Origin: Sphingomonadales bacterium 32-65-25
GTDB taxonomy: Bacteria; Pseudomonadota; Alphaproteobacteria; Sphingomonadales; Sphingomonadaceae
Direction of reading: 5' to 3'
NCBI GenBank assembly: GCA_002280855.1
Contig: NCEU01000003.1
Coordinates: forward strand, 124,001 to 188,000
DNA: 64,000 nt
The number at the start of each line of letters is the position of its first letter. Within the stretch, counting starts at the first letter, position 1. The translations under genes were made by a program, and so were the position numbers. The notes under the pieces are model-generated. The model had not been told where the DNA came from, did not search any database, and saw only the letters and a list, made by a program, of their open reading frames with translations. Shown here piece after piece: positions 27,735 through 36,057 of the stretch.

Positions 27735-27958
27735 CACTCGTCTCCCGGCCACAACAGTTGCGGATCAGGCAAAGTGCTCCGGCTGCCACGCCGGCGCTGC
27801 ACCACGCCCGGCCCTGAAAGGCGCAGCGCATCGCTGCCTTCATTCAGCACGCCAAGGCCCTGCCAACGCTGTGCCACCCGGCGCCGCAAACGGGCTCCTG
27901 CTGCCTGCGCCAGCTGCCGGCCGCGCGCCTTCAAACGCGCCAACACTGCCGCGCTCAT
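27734..27958 (-). CDS. Small basic protein between stopper and tail terminator genes
   Basis: Protein of 74 residues, very Arg-rich in its first half (ARLKARGRQLAQAAGARLRR), then a short beta-like part ALRLSGPGVVQRRRG. Its start overlaps the stopper gene (ATGA) and its end overlaps the tail terminator start, so it is surely translated. R. capsulatus GTA has no gene here. The place and shape recall HK97 gp10-type head-tail proteins in shortened form, but I cannot assign it. Confidence 0.6.
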   Translation of the reverse strand: MSAAVLARLKARGRQLAQAAGARLRRRVAQRWQGLGVLNEGSDALRLSGPGVVQRRRGSRSTLPDPQLLWPGDE

Positions 27959-28284
27959 GCTGGCCGCCCATCGCACCACAGGGTGGCGAAATCCCGCCGC
28001 CGCGCATCGCGTTCCACTGCGCGCACCGCCAAGATTTGGTCCCGCCAACGCAGCCGCACGTCCAGGCCCAGATCTGCGCGATCACGCATCACCACCTGCC
28101 AGCGCCGGCCCGATCGCGCCGCCTCGCCCTGCGCCTGCCGGCCCGGCGCGCCGTCGCGGTTCACCTGCGCAAACACCGTCTCCACGCTGATCCAGCTGCC
28201 CACATCGTCGGCCGCTGCATCGCGCGCCGGCTGCCAGCGCTCGATCGTCACGCGCTCGTCCAGCGCGCCTGCCTGTTCCGCCAT
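27955..28284 (-). CDS. GTA head-tail stopper (g7 equivalent)
   Basis: Protein of 109 residues with the head-tail joining pattern ALDERVTIERWQPARDA, SWISVETVFAQVNRDG and WQVVMRDRADLGLDVRLRW. It sits between adaptor and tail tube and would gate the DNA channel. The start at ATG 28284 is 5 bases after the adaptor gene stop. Confidence 0.8.
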   Translation of the reverse strand: MAEQAGALDERVTIERWQPARDAAADDVGSWISVETVFAQVNRDGAPGRQAQGEAARSGRRWQVVMRDRADLGLDVRLRWRDQILAVRAVERDARRRDFATLWCDGRPA

Positions 28285-28289
28285 CGCCC

Positions 28290-28817
28290 TCACCCCAATT
28301 GCATCCGCCGCCACGGCCGCCACAGGGCCGCCACGGCGGCGGGCGGCGGGCCGGCATCGGCGGCATCGCGGTGGCTGAAAAGATGGCTCACCAGCCGCAC
28401 GATGCCGGCACGCAGCGGCTCCGGAACAGCGTTCCAATCAGGGCCCAGCCCGGCACGAAACCGCACCACCATCCCTTGCGCGGCCGGCGGCAATCCAATG
28501 AACCGCACCCAGCCGGTGCCATCGGCGCCGATGTCGCTTTCCCATGGCGTCGCCAGCGCTTCGCCGGCCAGAAACACGCCGGTGATGGCCTGCACCGGGC
28601 TGGCCTGCAGCCGTTGCCAGGCCAGATCACAGGCCAGGCGCTGCTCGCCCGCACGCTCGATCAGCCATTGGCCGATGAACGCCTCGCACAGCGCCATGGC
28701 GGTGCGGATATGCCCGGCCAGCACGGCATCTTCATCATCGCGCTCCAGCCGCAGCGCGGCCTTGCATTCGGCCAGGCCCACCACCAGCGGGCCGGCTTCT
28801 GATGTCACGACCGCCAT
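28290..28817 (-). CDS. GTA head-tail adaptor (g6 equivalent)
   Basis: Protein of 175 residues from ATG 28817, the phage gp6-like connector: LAECKAALRLERDDEDAVL, ALCEAFIGQWLIERAG, AITGVFLAGEAL and a terminal helical part. It forms the ring below the portal. The start overlaps the stop of the inserted module's last gene (TGATG), so the inserted genes and the adaptor are translated from one message. Confidence 0.85.
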   Translation of the reverse strand: MAVVTSEAGPLVVGLAECKAALRLERDDEDAVLAGHIRTAMALCEAFIGQWLIERAGEQRLACDLAWQRLQASPVQAITGVFLAGEALATPWESDIGADGTGWVRFIGLPPAAQGMVVRFRAGLGPDWNAVPEPLRAGIVRLVSHLFSHRDAADAGPPPAAVAALWRPWRRMQLG

Positions 28818-29104
28818 CACCGCTCCTCCACCCGCACCACCAGGGTGCGTTCATCGCTGCTGCCATCGGAAAGCGTCACCCGGCCCGTCACGCGATAGAC
28901 GTTGCCCGCCACCCCGCCCGACAGCGTGACGGCCGCGCGTCCACCCACCAGCCGCGCGCCCGAAAGCGTCAGGGCGTTGGGGGTCAGGCTGGGCGGCTCC
29001 ACCTCCCAGATCGACTGGCTGATCGTGCGGCCGGCGAGATAGCCAGCGTCCCAATCCACGGCATGTTCGATCACGCCGCCGGGATCCTTCAGGAAAATGC
29101 TCAT
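28817..29104 (-). CDS. Phage fibre-tail adaptor-like small protein
   Basis: Protein of 95 residues: FLKDPGGVIEHAVDWDAGYL then ISQSIWEVEPPSLT and an Ig-like beta part (NVYRVTGRVTLSDGSSDERT). This matches small phage proteins that I know as phage fibre-tail adaptor proteins. It is the last gene of the module between capsid and adaptor genes. ATG 29107 is an equally possible start. Confidence 0.65.
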   Translation of the reverse strand: MSIFLKDPGGVIEHAVDWDAGYLAGRTISQSIWEVEPPSLTPNALTLSGARLVGGRAAVTLSGGVAGNVYRVTGRVTLSDGSSDERTLVVRVEER

Positions 29105-29138
29105 CATCACCTCGCATTGGCTGAGGGGGTGCGCAGCC

Positions 29139-29507
29139 TCAAAGCGGCGCGCCGATCGACACTTGCCAGCTCGCCACAGCCACACTGTTGCCGGCGGCCA
29201 GCGGCTGGGCCGGGCAGGTCGTCACATAAAGCAGCCGCTGGCCGCCAACATCGACAAGCGCGACATGATCGGCGGTGCCGGCGGCCTGCGCCACCAGCCC
29301 GGCGCGCGCCGCCACGTTCAGTTGCCGGCCACCGCCGCTGCCTGCCGCCAGGGTGAAGTCCGCTGGCGTCATCGCCGTTTCGGCCAGCGCACCAGCTTGC
29401 GCCGCGGCATAGCTAGCCGGCTGCCCGGCAAGCAGCAGCATGCGGTTGGCCCCGGCCACCACGGCCAGCGCCGCATCCAGCACTTCGTTGCTGGCGAATT
29501 TCGCCAT
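29139..29507 (-). CDS. Phage-type virion-associated protein, role unknown
   Basis: Protein of 122 residues beginning MAKFASNEVLDAALAVVAG, with AMTPADFTLAAGSGGGRQL, GTADHVALVDVGGQRLLYV and TTCPAQPLAAGNSVAVASW. This pattern recurs in prophages of alphaproteobacteria next to fibre-tail adaptor genes and is probably a virion decoration or fibre-base protein; that is inference. A good ribosome-binding site AGGAG lies 8 bases before ATG 29507. Confidence 0.6.
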   Translation of the reverse strand: MAKFASNEVLDAALAVVAGANRMLLLAGQPASYAAAQAGALAETAMTPADFTLAAGSGGGRQLNVAARAGLVAQAAGTADHVALVDVGGQRLLYVTTCPAQPLAAGNSVAVASWQVSIGAPL

Positions 29508-29537
29508 CGGCCTTGCTCCTTTGTTCAGGGTGTTGGG

Positions 29538-29720
29538 TCAGCGCTCGCGCACCGGAAAAGCCGCTGTCGCCGGTCGCACCTTCAGGGCCGGTGCCAGCGC
29601 CAGATCCAGCCTGCCGCCGCTCACCAATGGCTGCGAACTGGCCAGGGGCAGCACCGCCGCCGCCGGGCTGACCAGCAGCGACGGCGATGCGAACAGCGCC
29701 AGGAAATGGGTCAGGATCAT
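29538..29720 (-). CDS. Small hydrophobic protein in the fibre-like module
   Basis: Protein of 60 residues, with a hydrophobic first half (MILTHFLALFASPSLLVSPA) and a short basic end. A strong ribosome-binding site GAGGGAGGG precedes ATG 29720, and the spacing in the operon is tight (12 bases after the esterase-like gene). The hydrophobic part could be a membrane helix or a packed core. I know no family. Confidence 0.55.
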   Translation of the reverse strand: MILTHFLALFASPSLLVSPAAAVLPLASSQPLVSGGRLDLALAPALKVRPATAAFPVRER

Positions 29721-29732
29721 GTTGGCCCTCCC

Positions 29733-32411
29733 TCAACTGGCGGTTATGGCCAGGGTCTTCTCGCGCAGCACGGTCACGCCATCGGCAGCCATCAGGCGCA
29801 CCGTCACGCCGCGAGTGCCGGTGAACCGCTCGCTGGCCACCAGCTTTGCCGCGCCGCGCGCCTGCACCGGCACACCCGCTACGCCTGCGCCAGCCCGGCT
29901 GGTGCCCTGCAGCGGATTTCCGGGCCGCATGGCAGCAGTGAGGTTGATCCCGCCGCGATAGGTCTGGCTGTCGTACAGCAGGCCACGCAGCGTCACTTCG
30001 GCGTTGGCTTCATCGGCCAGTTCATCGGGGCCGAACGGGTTCACCCAGTGGATTTCCACCCGCACATTGCTGGCCGGCCAGGCGCCGCCGGTGCTGGTCA
30101 GCACCGCGCGCGTACCATCGGGGGACAGCGATGCGGTGAAGCCGGTGTTGATGAAGGTCGCGCCGTTGTCCGTGCTTACCCAGAACTGCCCGGCATAAAC
30201 CGCCGCGCCGTCCAGCGTGCGCACCGCGCGGGCCAGTTCGACCTCGATGATGGTCCGCACGCCGGCATCGCGCCACCACGCGCCCACCAGGCGCGGGCCG
30301 TGGGCCTTGATGCGCCGATCATAGGCCCAGGCCAGCACGCGGCCAAAGCCACGGCCAAGCCGGCCCTGCCCCACGTGGTTGCCATCGCTGTTGCCGTTGG
30401 CGCCGGGATCCGGCACGCCCAGCGAGGTGTTGTAGGCCGGGTGGCCGCTGCCAGTGCCATCGTTCACCACATCCTGCCACGATGGCCCCAGCCAGCCCCG
30501 CGCGCCCAGCTCGTTCACGAAATCCACGTGCCGGCTGCGCACGCTTGGTCCAGCGTTGATATCGGGCAGGCTGCGGTGGAACCGCCACGGCGGGATGATC
30601 AGCCAGGGCGCATTCGGGCTCTGGCTGAACCGCGCGTCGATGGCGGCGCGATAGCCGGCACGCTCCGCGCTATCCAAACCGATACCCGGCGACCACATGA
30701 TCATATGGGCATCCACAAAGCCGCCGCCCGCGCCGCCCAGGCAGAAGGCGAAGAAGCTCACCACACCGCTGTCGTTGCCGTTGGCCACGCCAGGCGGGGT
30801 GGGCGTTGCCGGCCCCATGAACCGCCAGGTGGGATCGCCATCGGGAATCGGATCGTTCGCCGTCCACTGGCTCATGGCGTGGGTGTTGATCGCCATGTTG
30901 CAGATCATCAGCGGGTGGCCGGGATTATGGGTGTTCCATTCGTTGAGGAACAGGATGGCACCTTGGCCGATCGCCGGGGTTTCGCCGCTGCGCAGCCGGC
31001 CATAAACCGGGCTGGGCGCGGCATAACTGCCGCCGCTGCCGCCGTTGGCATACATGTTGTTCAGGCGCATCGCCACGCCCTGCGCGCCGCTGGCCACCTG
31101 TGCGCTCACCAGATTGGGTCCGAGCGCCGTTCCGCCAAAACCGGTGCGCACCGAGAGCGCCATCGCCGATTGGCCGTGCATCAGGATGCGCGTGCCGGAA
31201 AGCCAGTCTTCGGACGCCGTGGCCAGCGCCGGGGTGGCCACATCGCGCACGCGCAGGCGGTAGGGGCCGCCAACGGGCACGATATCGGTGTCGGTCCAGT
31301 TGCCGGCGCTCATCACATCCACCGGTGCCCAATCCAGGCCGGGCAGCGCGTTGCCGGTGGCCACGCTTTCCCAGCGGCGTTCCAGTGCCGTGGCGCCGGC
31401 CTGATAGGTGCCGCGCGAGGTCCACGCCACCGCGCCGCGGCCGGGGATGAACTTGTCCCCGGTCTCCGCGATCGACGGCACCCCACCCAACCAGTGCGAG
31501 GGCGCGATGCTGGCCACATCGGCCAGGCCGCCCGGCGAGCCCTGCTCGGTCAGATCGCCGGGCGTGGCGCCGGTGTTGGCTAGGCCAGCAGCCAGGGTTC
31601 GCAGCGTGAAACGATATTCGGCGCGGCCCTTGCCCTGCCCGCCATTTTCCACCCGCAGGTTGGGATAATCGCTGGCCGAAAGCGATCCGGCGTTCTGCCC
31701 TTCGATCAGCGTTTCATAGGTCAGCACCGGCCCGCCGCTGGTGCGCGCCAGCGCCTCGATCACGGCATGGTGCGGGCGGTTGTTCACCGTATCCCAGGGG
31801 AAATCCCCGGTCACGTACACCACCTCTTCCATCGCCACATCCTGCGGCGTGCGGATGGTGCCTTGCCGCACGAACACTTGGTTGAAGATGCGCTGGGTGG
31901 TGCCGGTGATGAAGCTGGCACCGCTGGCCGTCGCGCCAACCTGGCTGGACGCGCTGCCGCCCACCGGGCAGACGGCGGCGAAATTTCGCCACACAGGGCT
32001 GGCGTTGGTGCCGGCGTTGCAAACGCCGGTGACCACCAGATACACAGTGCCGACAACAAGTTGCGGAATGCTGTTGATCACGCCTTCGCTGCCGGGCCAG
32101 GCCGCCGCGACACTGTTGTCCTGCACCTGCAACCGAAGCGGCGCCGTGGCCGAGGCGCCGCCGGGAATGCGCGTGACCCAATCCTGCGTCGTGCCGAACG
32201 TGCCGGTGTCGCCAAAATCCCAACCCAGCATGGCAAAGCGCTGGTTGAGCGCGCCATAACCTGCCGGCAAGCGCACGAAGAACGCCCGCCAATGTCCCAC
32301 AACGTCGCCGCCGAACGGACCAGTGGAAAGGGCGGTGAGGAAGTTGCGCTTCGTCACTTGAGACGAAAGCCGCAGATCGGATTGCCCGACATTCGCGACA
32401 CCGATAGCCAT
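29733..32411 (-). CDS. Large fibre-like protein with SGNH / sialate O-acetylesterase-like domain
   Basis: Protein of 892 residues, the largest in the cluster. It starts with a beta-rich, jelly-roll-like region (to about residue 240) and a linker. A putative SGNH hydrolase domain follows at roughly residues 410-720: block I is ILMHGQSAMALS, as in GQS-type sialate esterases, and block V is SDGNHVGQGRLGRGFG with an Asp-x-x-His pair. The C-terminal part is Ig/beta-like (VEIHWVNPFGPDE). No signal peptide. Such proteins in phages are tail or head fibres that deacetylate surface polysaccharide. Its start overlaps the preceding gene (TGATG). I assign the fold by motif only. Confidence 0.65.
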   Translation of the reverse strand: MAIGVANVGQSDLRLSSQVTKRNFLTALSTGPFGGDVVGHWRAFFVRLPAGYGALNQRFAMLGWDFGDTGTFGTTQDWVTRIPGGASATAPLRLQVQDNSVAAAWPGSEGVINSIPQLVVGTVYLVVTGVCNAGTNASPVWRNFAAVCPVGGSASSQVGATASGASFITGTTQRIFNQVFVRQGTIRTPQDVAMEEVVYVTGDFPWDTVNNRPHHAVIEALARTSGGPVLTYETLIEGQNAGSLSASDYPNLRVENGGQGKGRAEYRFTLRTLAAGLANTGATPGDLTEQGSPGGLADVASIAPSHWLGGVPSIAETGDKFIPGRGAVAWTSRGTYQAGATALERRWESVATGNALPGLDWAPVDVMSAGNWTDTDIVPVGGPYRLRVRDVATPALATASEDWLSGTRILMHGQSAMALSVRTGFGGTALGPNLVSAQVASGAQGVAMRLNNMYANGGSGGSYAAPSPVYGRLRSGETPAIGQGAILFLNEWNTHNPGHPLMICNMAINTHAMSQWTANDPIPDGDPTWRFMGPATPTPPGVANGNDSGVVSFFAFCLGGAGGGFVDAHMIMWSPGIGLDSAERAGYRAAIDARFSQSPNAPWLIIPPWRFHRSLPDINAGPSVRSRHVDFVNELGARGWLGPSWQDVVNDGTGSGHPAYNTSLGVPDPGANGNSDGNHVGQGRLGRGFGRVLAWAYDRRIKAHGPRLVGAWWRDAGVRTIIEVELARAVRTLDGAAVYAGQFWVSTDNGATFINTGFTASLSPDGTRAVLTSTGGAWPASNVRVEIHWVNPFGPDELADEANAEVTLRGLLYDSQTYRGGINLTAAMRPGNPLQGTSRAGAGVAGVPVQARGAAKLVASERFTGTRGVTVRLMAADGVTVLREKTLAITAS

Positions 32412-32653
32412 CAGCCGTTCACCACTGCTAGGCCGGCTTCGTCACCGCTGACGGCGGTGGTTTCAACCAGCGTGAAATAAGCCCCGGGCGGAGCATTGAT
32501 GGGCGTAAGCGTGCCGACCGTCACAATAGTCCACCCAGTCGCAACGCTGGTGCCAGACAGCGTGAAATCAGCCTGGCCCTGCGGCGGCGCTTGCACATAA
32601 CGCGCCCCGCCGATGGCCCCGATCCGGCCGACATGGCCGATCAACCCGATCAT
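32411..32653 (-). CDS. Small Gly-rich protein in the fibre-like module
   Basis: Protein of 80 residues starting MIGLIGHVGRIGAIGGARYV, then a beta-rich part (ADFTLSGTSVATGWTIVTVG). Start and stop both overlap neighbours as TGATG, so it is translationally coupled on each side. It is likely a small structural or assembly protein. Family unknown. Confidence 0.6.
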   Translation of the reverse strand: MIGLIGHVGRIGAIGGARYVQAPPQGQADFTLSGTSVATGWTIVTVGTLTPINAPPGAYFTLVETTAVSGDEAGLAVVNG

Positions 32654-33105
32654 CAGGCCACCGGCATGATGGTCAGGCTGCCATCACTGGCGCCATCGCG
32701 GATGAAGCTGACGAACTGCCCGCTGGTCAGCCGCAGGTGGAATTTCTCGTCGGCGGCCAGCGGGATCGATCCGGGGCCGATGCTGGCGCTCACTGCGCTG
32801 TCACCCACACGGAAGAAGCCGCGCACGCTGGCGTGCAGCAGCACCTCGCTGGCAGCCACCGCCGTCGATCGCACCTGGCCGCTGCCGGCCGTCGTCAGCC
32901 GCTGCCCACTGGCATAAAGATAGGCGCGGGTCGTGGTGGCAAGCGTCTGCACCGTCACCGGCAGGCGCGATCCCTCGGAATCCGCCACGGCAATCACGCT
33001 GTTGTCGGCACCGAACGCCAGCTTGGCATAAGGAAAATGCACCCCGCCCACCTCGTCGGTGGCAAAGGCGATGCCGCCGGCAGGAGCGATGATATTGTCG
33101 GGCAT
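32653..33105 (-). CDS. Phage-type capsid-associated / fibre-base protein
   Basis: Protein of 150 residues from ATG 33105, with AGGAG 7 bases before it. The pattern FATDEVGGVHFPYAKLAFG resembles the D-x-x-GGVHxPxxK start seen in small phage structural proteins of alphaproteobacteria. The rest is beta-rich (AYLYASGQRLTTAGSGQVR, ADEKFHLRLTSGQFVSFI). It follows the capsid gene directly and may be a decoration or spike-base protein; that is inference. It opens the inserted module. Confidence 0.6.
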   Translation of the reverse strand: MPDNIIAPAGGIAFATDEVGGVHFPYAKLAFGADNSVIAVADSEGSRLPVTVQTLATTTRAYLYASGQRLTTAGSGQVRSTAVAASEVLLHASVRGFFRVGDSAVSASIGPGSIPLAADEKFHLRLTSGQFVSFIRDGASDGSLTIMPVA

Positions 33106-33210
33106 GAGGGGTCTCCTCCCCGGCGGCAATCCGCCGGAGCTTGTGAACGCTGCAAGGAAAAAGGGGTGGGCGCTGCCGCAGGGGGGAACGGCAGCGCCCC
33201 TTCATCCGCC

Positions 33211-34215
33211 TTAGACGGAGAAGCGCATCAGCTTGATCGCCCGGCTGTCCAGAACGGTGCCGCCCACGCGGCGGGTGGCATAGAAGTGGACATAGGGCTT
33301 GTTGCTGTACGGATCCTTCAGCACCGTGGTCTCGGCACGCTGGCTGATCAGGTAACCGGCCTGGAAATTGCCGAAGGCGATCGACAGGCTATCGGCCGCC
33401 ACATCCGGCATCGCATCCACTTCCACCACGCGATGGCCCAACAGCGTCTGCGGCTGATCCGGGCCCAGGCCCGGCTGCCAGATGAAGGCGCCATCGGTGG
33501 TCTTGAACTTGCGGATGCGCGCCAGCGTGGCGCTGTTCATCACCCACACCGCGCCCTGGCGATAGGGGCTGGCCAGCGCATGCACCATGTCGATCAGACG
33601 ATCCTGCGGGTTCGACGCGGCGAAATTGCCGGCCGCGCCCGACGTGATGAACTGCAGCGTGCCGAACGGCCGCGTCAGATCCGCGGTGGCGGCAGTGGGT
33701 GCCGTCAGGAACCCGCGGGGCTTGTTCACCCCATCGCCGGTGACGAACGCTACGCCTTCGGCACGTGCAAATTCGCGGCCGATCTCCTCACCCAGCCAGG
33801 CTTCCACATTGAAGCCGGCATCGTCCAGCATCGCTTGGCTGGCGGCCGGATTGGCATAAAGCTCACCCATCGGCGGCGCGATTTCCGAAAAGTTCGGCGT
33901 TTCCGTTTCCGGGCGGGCCTGCGTTTCCGATACCCAGCCCGAAACCACGCCACTGGTGGTGATCAGCCGGCGATAGGCGGACGAACCGATATCCACCACC
34001 TGGGCAATGCTGCGGATCGGCGATGCGGCCAGCAGCACGCGGTTGATGACGGCATCGATTTCCAGCGGCACACCAAGGCCGCCCTTGGCCGGCGGCGTGA
34101 TGGTGACCGCCTTGGCCTCCAGCGCCGGGCGCGTCAGCGGTGTTTCCACCATGGGCGACGCAACTTCGGCCGCATCGAACACAGCGGCCAGCGGATCAGT
34201 CTTCAGTTCAAGCAT
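33211..34215 (-). CDS. GTA major capsid protein, HK97 fold (g5 equivalent)
   Basis: Protein of 334 residues from ATG 34215, chosen because AGGAG is 7 bases before it; the ATG six bases upstream is too close. HK97 capsid features: EVASPMVETPLTRPA after a short N-arm, AYRRLITTSGVVSGWVSET, a central WVMNSATLARIRKFKTTDG and the C-terminal HFYATRRVGGTVLDSRAIK. There is no long scaffold delta domain, as in GTA capsids. The gene overlaps the protease gene by 8 bases. Confidence 0.92.
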   Translation of the reverse strand: MLELKTDPLAAVFDAAEVASPMVETPLTRPALEAKAVTITPPAKGGLGVPLEIDAVINRVLLAASPIRSIAQVVDIGSSAYRRLITTSGVVSGWVSETQARPETETPNFSEIAPPMGELYANPAASQAMLDDAGFNVEAWLGEEIGREFARAEGVAFVTGDGVNKPRGFLTAPTAATADLTRPFGTLQFITSGAAGNFAASNPQDRLIDMVHALASPYRQGAVWVMNSATLARIRKFKTTDGAFIWQPGLGPDQPQTLLGHRVVEVDAMPDVAADSLSIAFGNFQAGYLISQRAETTVLKDPYSNKPYVHFYATRRVGGTVLDSRAIKLMRFSV

Positions 34216-34618
34216 CCTCATTCTCCTCTTGCCAGCCCAGCACCTGTGCCTCCCGTTGCATCGGGAAGGTCACCAGTGACACTTCAACAAGTTCGATCCG
34301 CTCAAGGCGGCGGCCGCCCCGGGTCGGGCTGGCCGCCTTGACCCGGTATCCAAAACTCAAGCCCGAAAGCGCGCCGGCCTGCACCAGTGCCGCGGCCTCC
34401 GCCCCGCGCCCCTGCGGCACGATGCGCGCTGTGATGCGCAGCCCGCGGGCATCTTCCCTCAGACTATCAACGAACCCAATTGGTTCATGCGGCTTGTGCT
34501 GCCACAGCAAGGGGATCGGCGCTGCCGCCTCGGCAAAGGCGCCAGGCATCACCACGTCGCCGCCCTTGTCAGGCACGGCAAACACGCTGGCATATCCAGC
34601 GATGCGCAGAGCACTCAT
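34208..34618 (-). CDS. GTA prohead protease, HK97 family (g4 equivalent)
   Basis: Protein of 136 residues from ATG 34618. Prohead protease motifs: IAGYASVFAVPDKGGDVVMP, PLLWQHKPHEPIGFVDSL with the catalytic His, and ALSGLSFGYRV with the catalytic Ser, then LVEVSLVTFPMQREA. It would process capsid precursors. The start overlaps the DUF6127 stop (ATGA). Confidence 0.9.
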   Translation of the reverse strand: MSALRIAGYASVFAVPDKGGDVVMPGAFAEAAAPIPLLWQHKPHEPIGFVDSLREDARGLRITARIVPQGRGAEAAALVQAGALSGLSFGYRVKAASPTRGGRRLERIELVEVSLVTFPMQREAQVLGWQEENEDA

Positions 34619-34920
34619 GGCTTTTCGCCCTGGAGGAGCCCCAGCTTGAAACTCAGCCCCAGCAGCAGCAGCGCCACGATGGAGCGCATCAGCCACCCGA
34701 CAAAGCTGCGCAGCGCCGATTTCTTCACGTCACGCCAGCCCTGCACCAGTTCGCGCAGTTCCTGGATGTCGTCGCCGGCCTTCTCGTCCATCAGGCCCAG
34801 CCGCTTCAGCGCTCGCGCCGCGCCGGCTTCGGCGGCTTCTTCAACGATGGCCTGCATCGTGACCCGCGCGGCGCCCTGGCTTTCCGCCTGCGCCACCAAT
34901 CCTTCCAAAATGCCCGTCAT
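34615..34920 (-). CDS. DUF6127 protein between portal and protease
   Basis: Protein of 101 residues. The first two-thirds are helical and charged (QAIVEEAAEAGAARALKRLG, DIQELRELVQGWRDVKKSAL), then a single C-terminal membrane helix (IVALLLLGLSFKLGLL). I recognise this as the DUF6127 family. It is coupled to both neighbours by four-base overlaps. It corresponds in position to the small g3.5-type gene seen in GTA clusters. The role is unknown; the membrane helix suggests a non-virion or assembly function. Confidence 0.75.
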   Translation of the reverse strand: MTGILEGLVAQAESQGAARVTMQAIVEEAAEAGAARALKRLGLMDEKAGDDIQELRELVQGWRDVKKSALRSFVGWLMRSIVALLLLGLSFKLGLLQGEKP

Positions 34921-36038
34921 TGGCCATCCTCCAGCCCAAGAATCCGCCGTTTTTCAGCCGGATCGAGGAAATCGGCAGCGCTCACCTGCGCCCACAACCG
35001 TTCCCGATCTTCCGACAGAGCGGGCACGGCATCACGGTCCACTTTCAGCACCAGGCCGGGCCACCACCATTGCAGGTGCATCGCCAGCGCGGTGAGCACC
35101 CGGGTGAGCAGCGGGAGCAGCGTCAACCGCCACAGCGCCACATTCGCTTCGCGATAATTGGCGTAGGTATTGTCGCCTTTCATGCCGAGCAGCAGCGGCG
35201 GCACGCCCAACGCCAACGCGATGTCCCGCGCCGCCGCCTCGCGCATGCCGGCAAAATCCATCTCCGCCGGCGACAGGCTGAGTGCCTGCCAGTTCAGCCC
35301 ACCTTCCAGCAACATCGGCCGCCCGGCATTGGCGGCCCCTGCAAATGCGGCCTCCATCTCCGCCTTCAGCCGCTGGAACTGGTCCGGGCTCAGCGTCGAT
35401 CCATCACCAGGCTGGTACACGAGTGCGCCGCTGGGCCGTGCCGCATTGTCGAGCAGCGCCTTGTTCCAGCGCGTCGCGGCGTTGTGCACCGCCACCGCCG
35501 CAGAAGCCGCACCCAGGCAACCGGCGCCATGATGATCATCGGTCGGGTGGAAACTGCGGATATGCAGCAGGCCACCGTTCGCGCCCACCGGATAGCGCCG
35601 CACAGCACCGCCGGCACGATAGACATGCGCCGCTGGCCAGCCTTCGCCATCCACCTCGATGCTCACCCGTTCCGGGCGCAGCGCAAACAGCGCTGCCGGC
35701 AGGCCATCAGCGCCCACCGCCACGTCGATGTAGGCATTGCCGTGCAGCAGAATGTGGCCCGCCAGCGTTTCCAGCAGGCCCGGCCCCGAGGCGCCAAAGC
35801 CGCAGCTGTGCAGCAGCGCCAGCGCCGGGTGATCGCCCGGCGAACTGACCACCGGCGCACCGCCGGCACTTTCGGTCACCATGCGGATGGCCCGCGCCGC
35901 CACCGGGTTGGCCAGGAACGCAGCATGCACCTGGCCGGCATAGCTGCCGCCTTCGTCCACCAGCGGCGTCGCCCAACTCGGAATGCGCGGCCCTGCGCCA
36001 GGCGCAGCAGATTTCGTCCGCAAGAACGGCAATCGCAT
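34917..36038 (-). CDS. GTA portal protein, HK97 family (g3 equivalent)
   Basis: Protein of 373 residues. Portal landmarks: QVHAAFLANPVAARAIRMVT, LLETLAGHILLHGNAYIDV, IRSFHPTDDHHGAGCLGAA, LKAEMEAAFAGAANAGRPML and LGVPPLLLGMKGDNTYANYR. The dodecameric portal is the DNA channel at one capsid vertex. The gene starts 19 bases after the terminase gene. Confidence 0.92.
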   Translation of the reverse strand: MRLPFLRTKSAAPGAGPRIPSWATPLVDEGGSYAGQVHAAFLANPVAARAIRMVTESAGGAPVVSSPGDHPALALLHSCGFGASGPGLLETLAGHILLHGNAYIDVAVGADGLPAALFALRPERVSIEVDGEGWPAAHVYRAGGAVRRYPVGANGGLLHIRSFHPTDDHHGAGCLGAASAAVAVHNAATRWNKALLDNAARPSGALVYQPGDGSTLSPDQFQRLKAEMEAAFAGAANAGRPMLLEGGLNWQALSLSPAEMDFAGMREAAARDIALALGVPPLLLGMKGDNTYANYREANVALWRLTLLPLLTRVLTALAMHLQWWWPGLVLKVDRDAVPALSEDRERLWAQVSAADFLDPAEKRRILGLEDGQ

Positions 36039-36057
36039 GACTGATAACCTTTTTGGT

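Noticed and set aside
29097..31583. Open frame of 828 codons antisense to the fibre-like gene
   Set aside because: The translation is His/Arg/Gly-rich without motifs, and it has no ribosome-binding site. The minus-strand frame has operon spacing and SGNH motifs.
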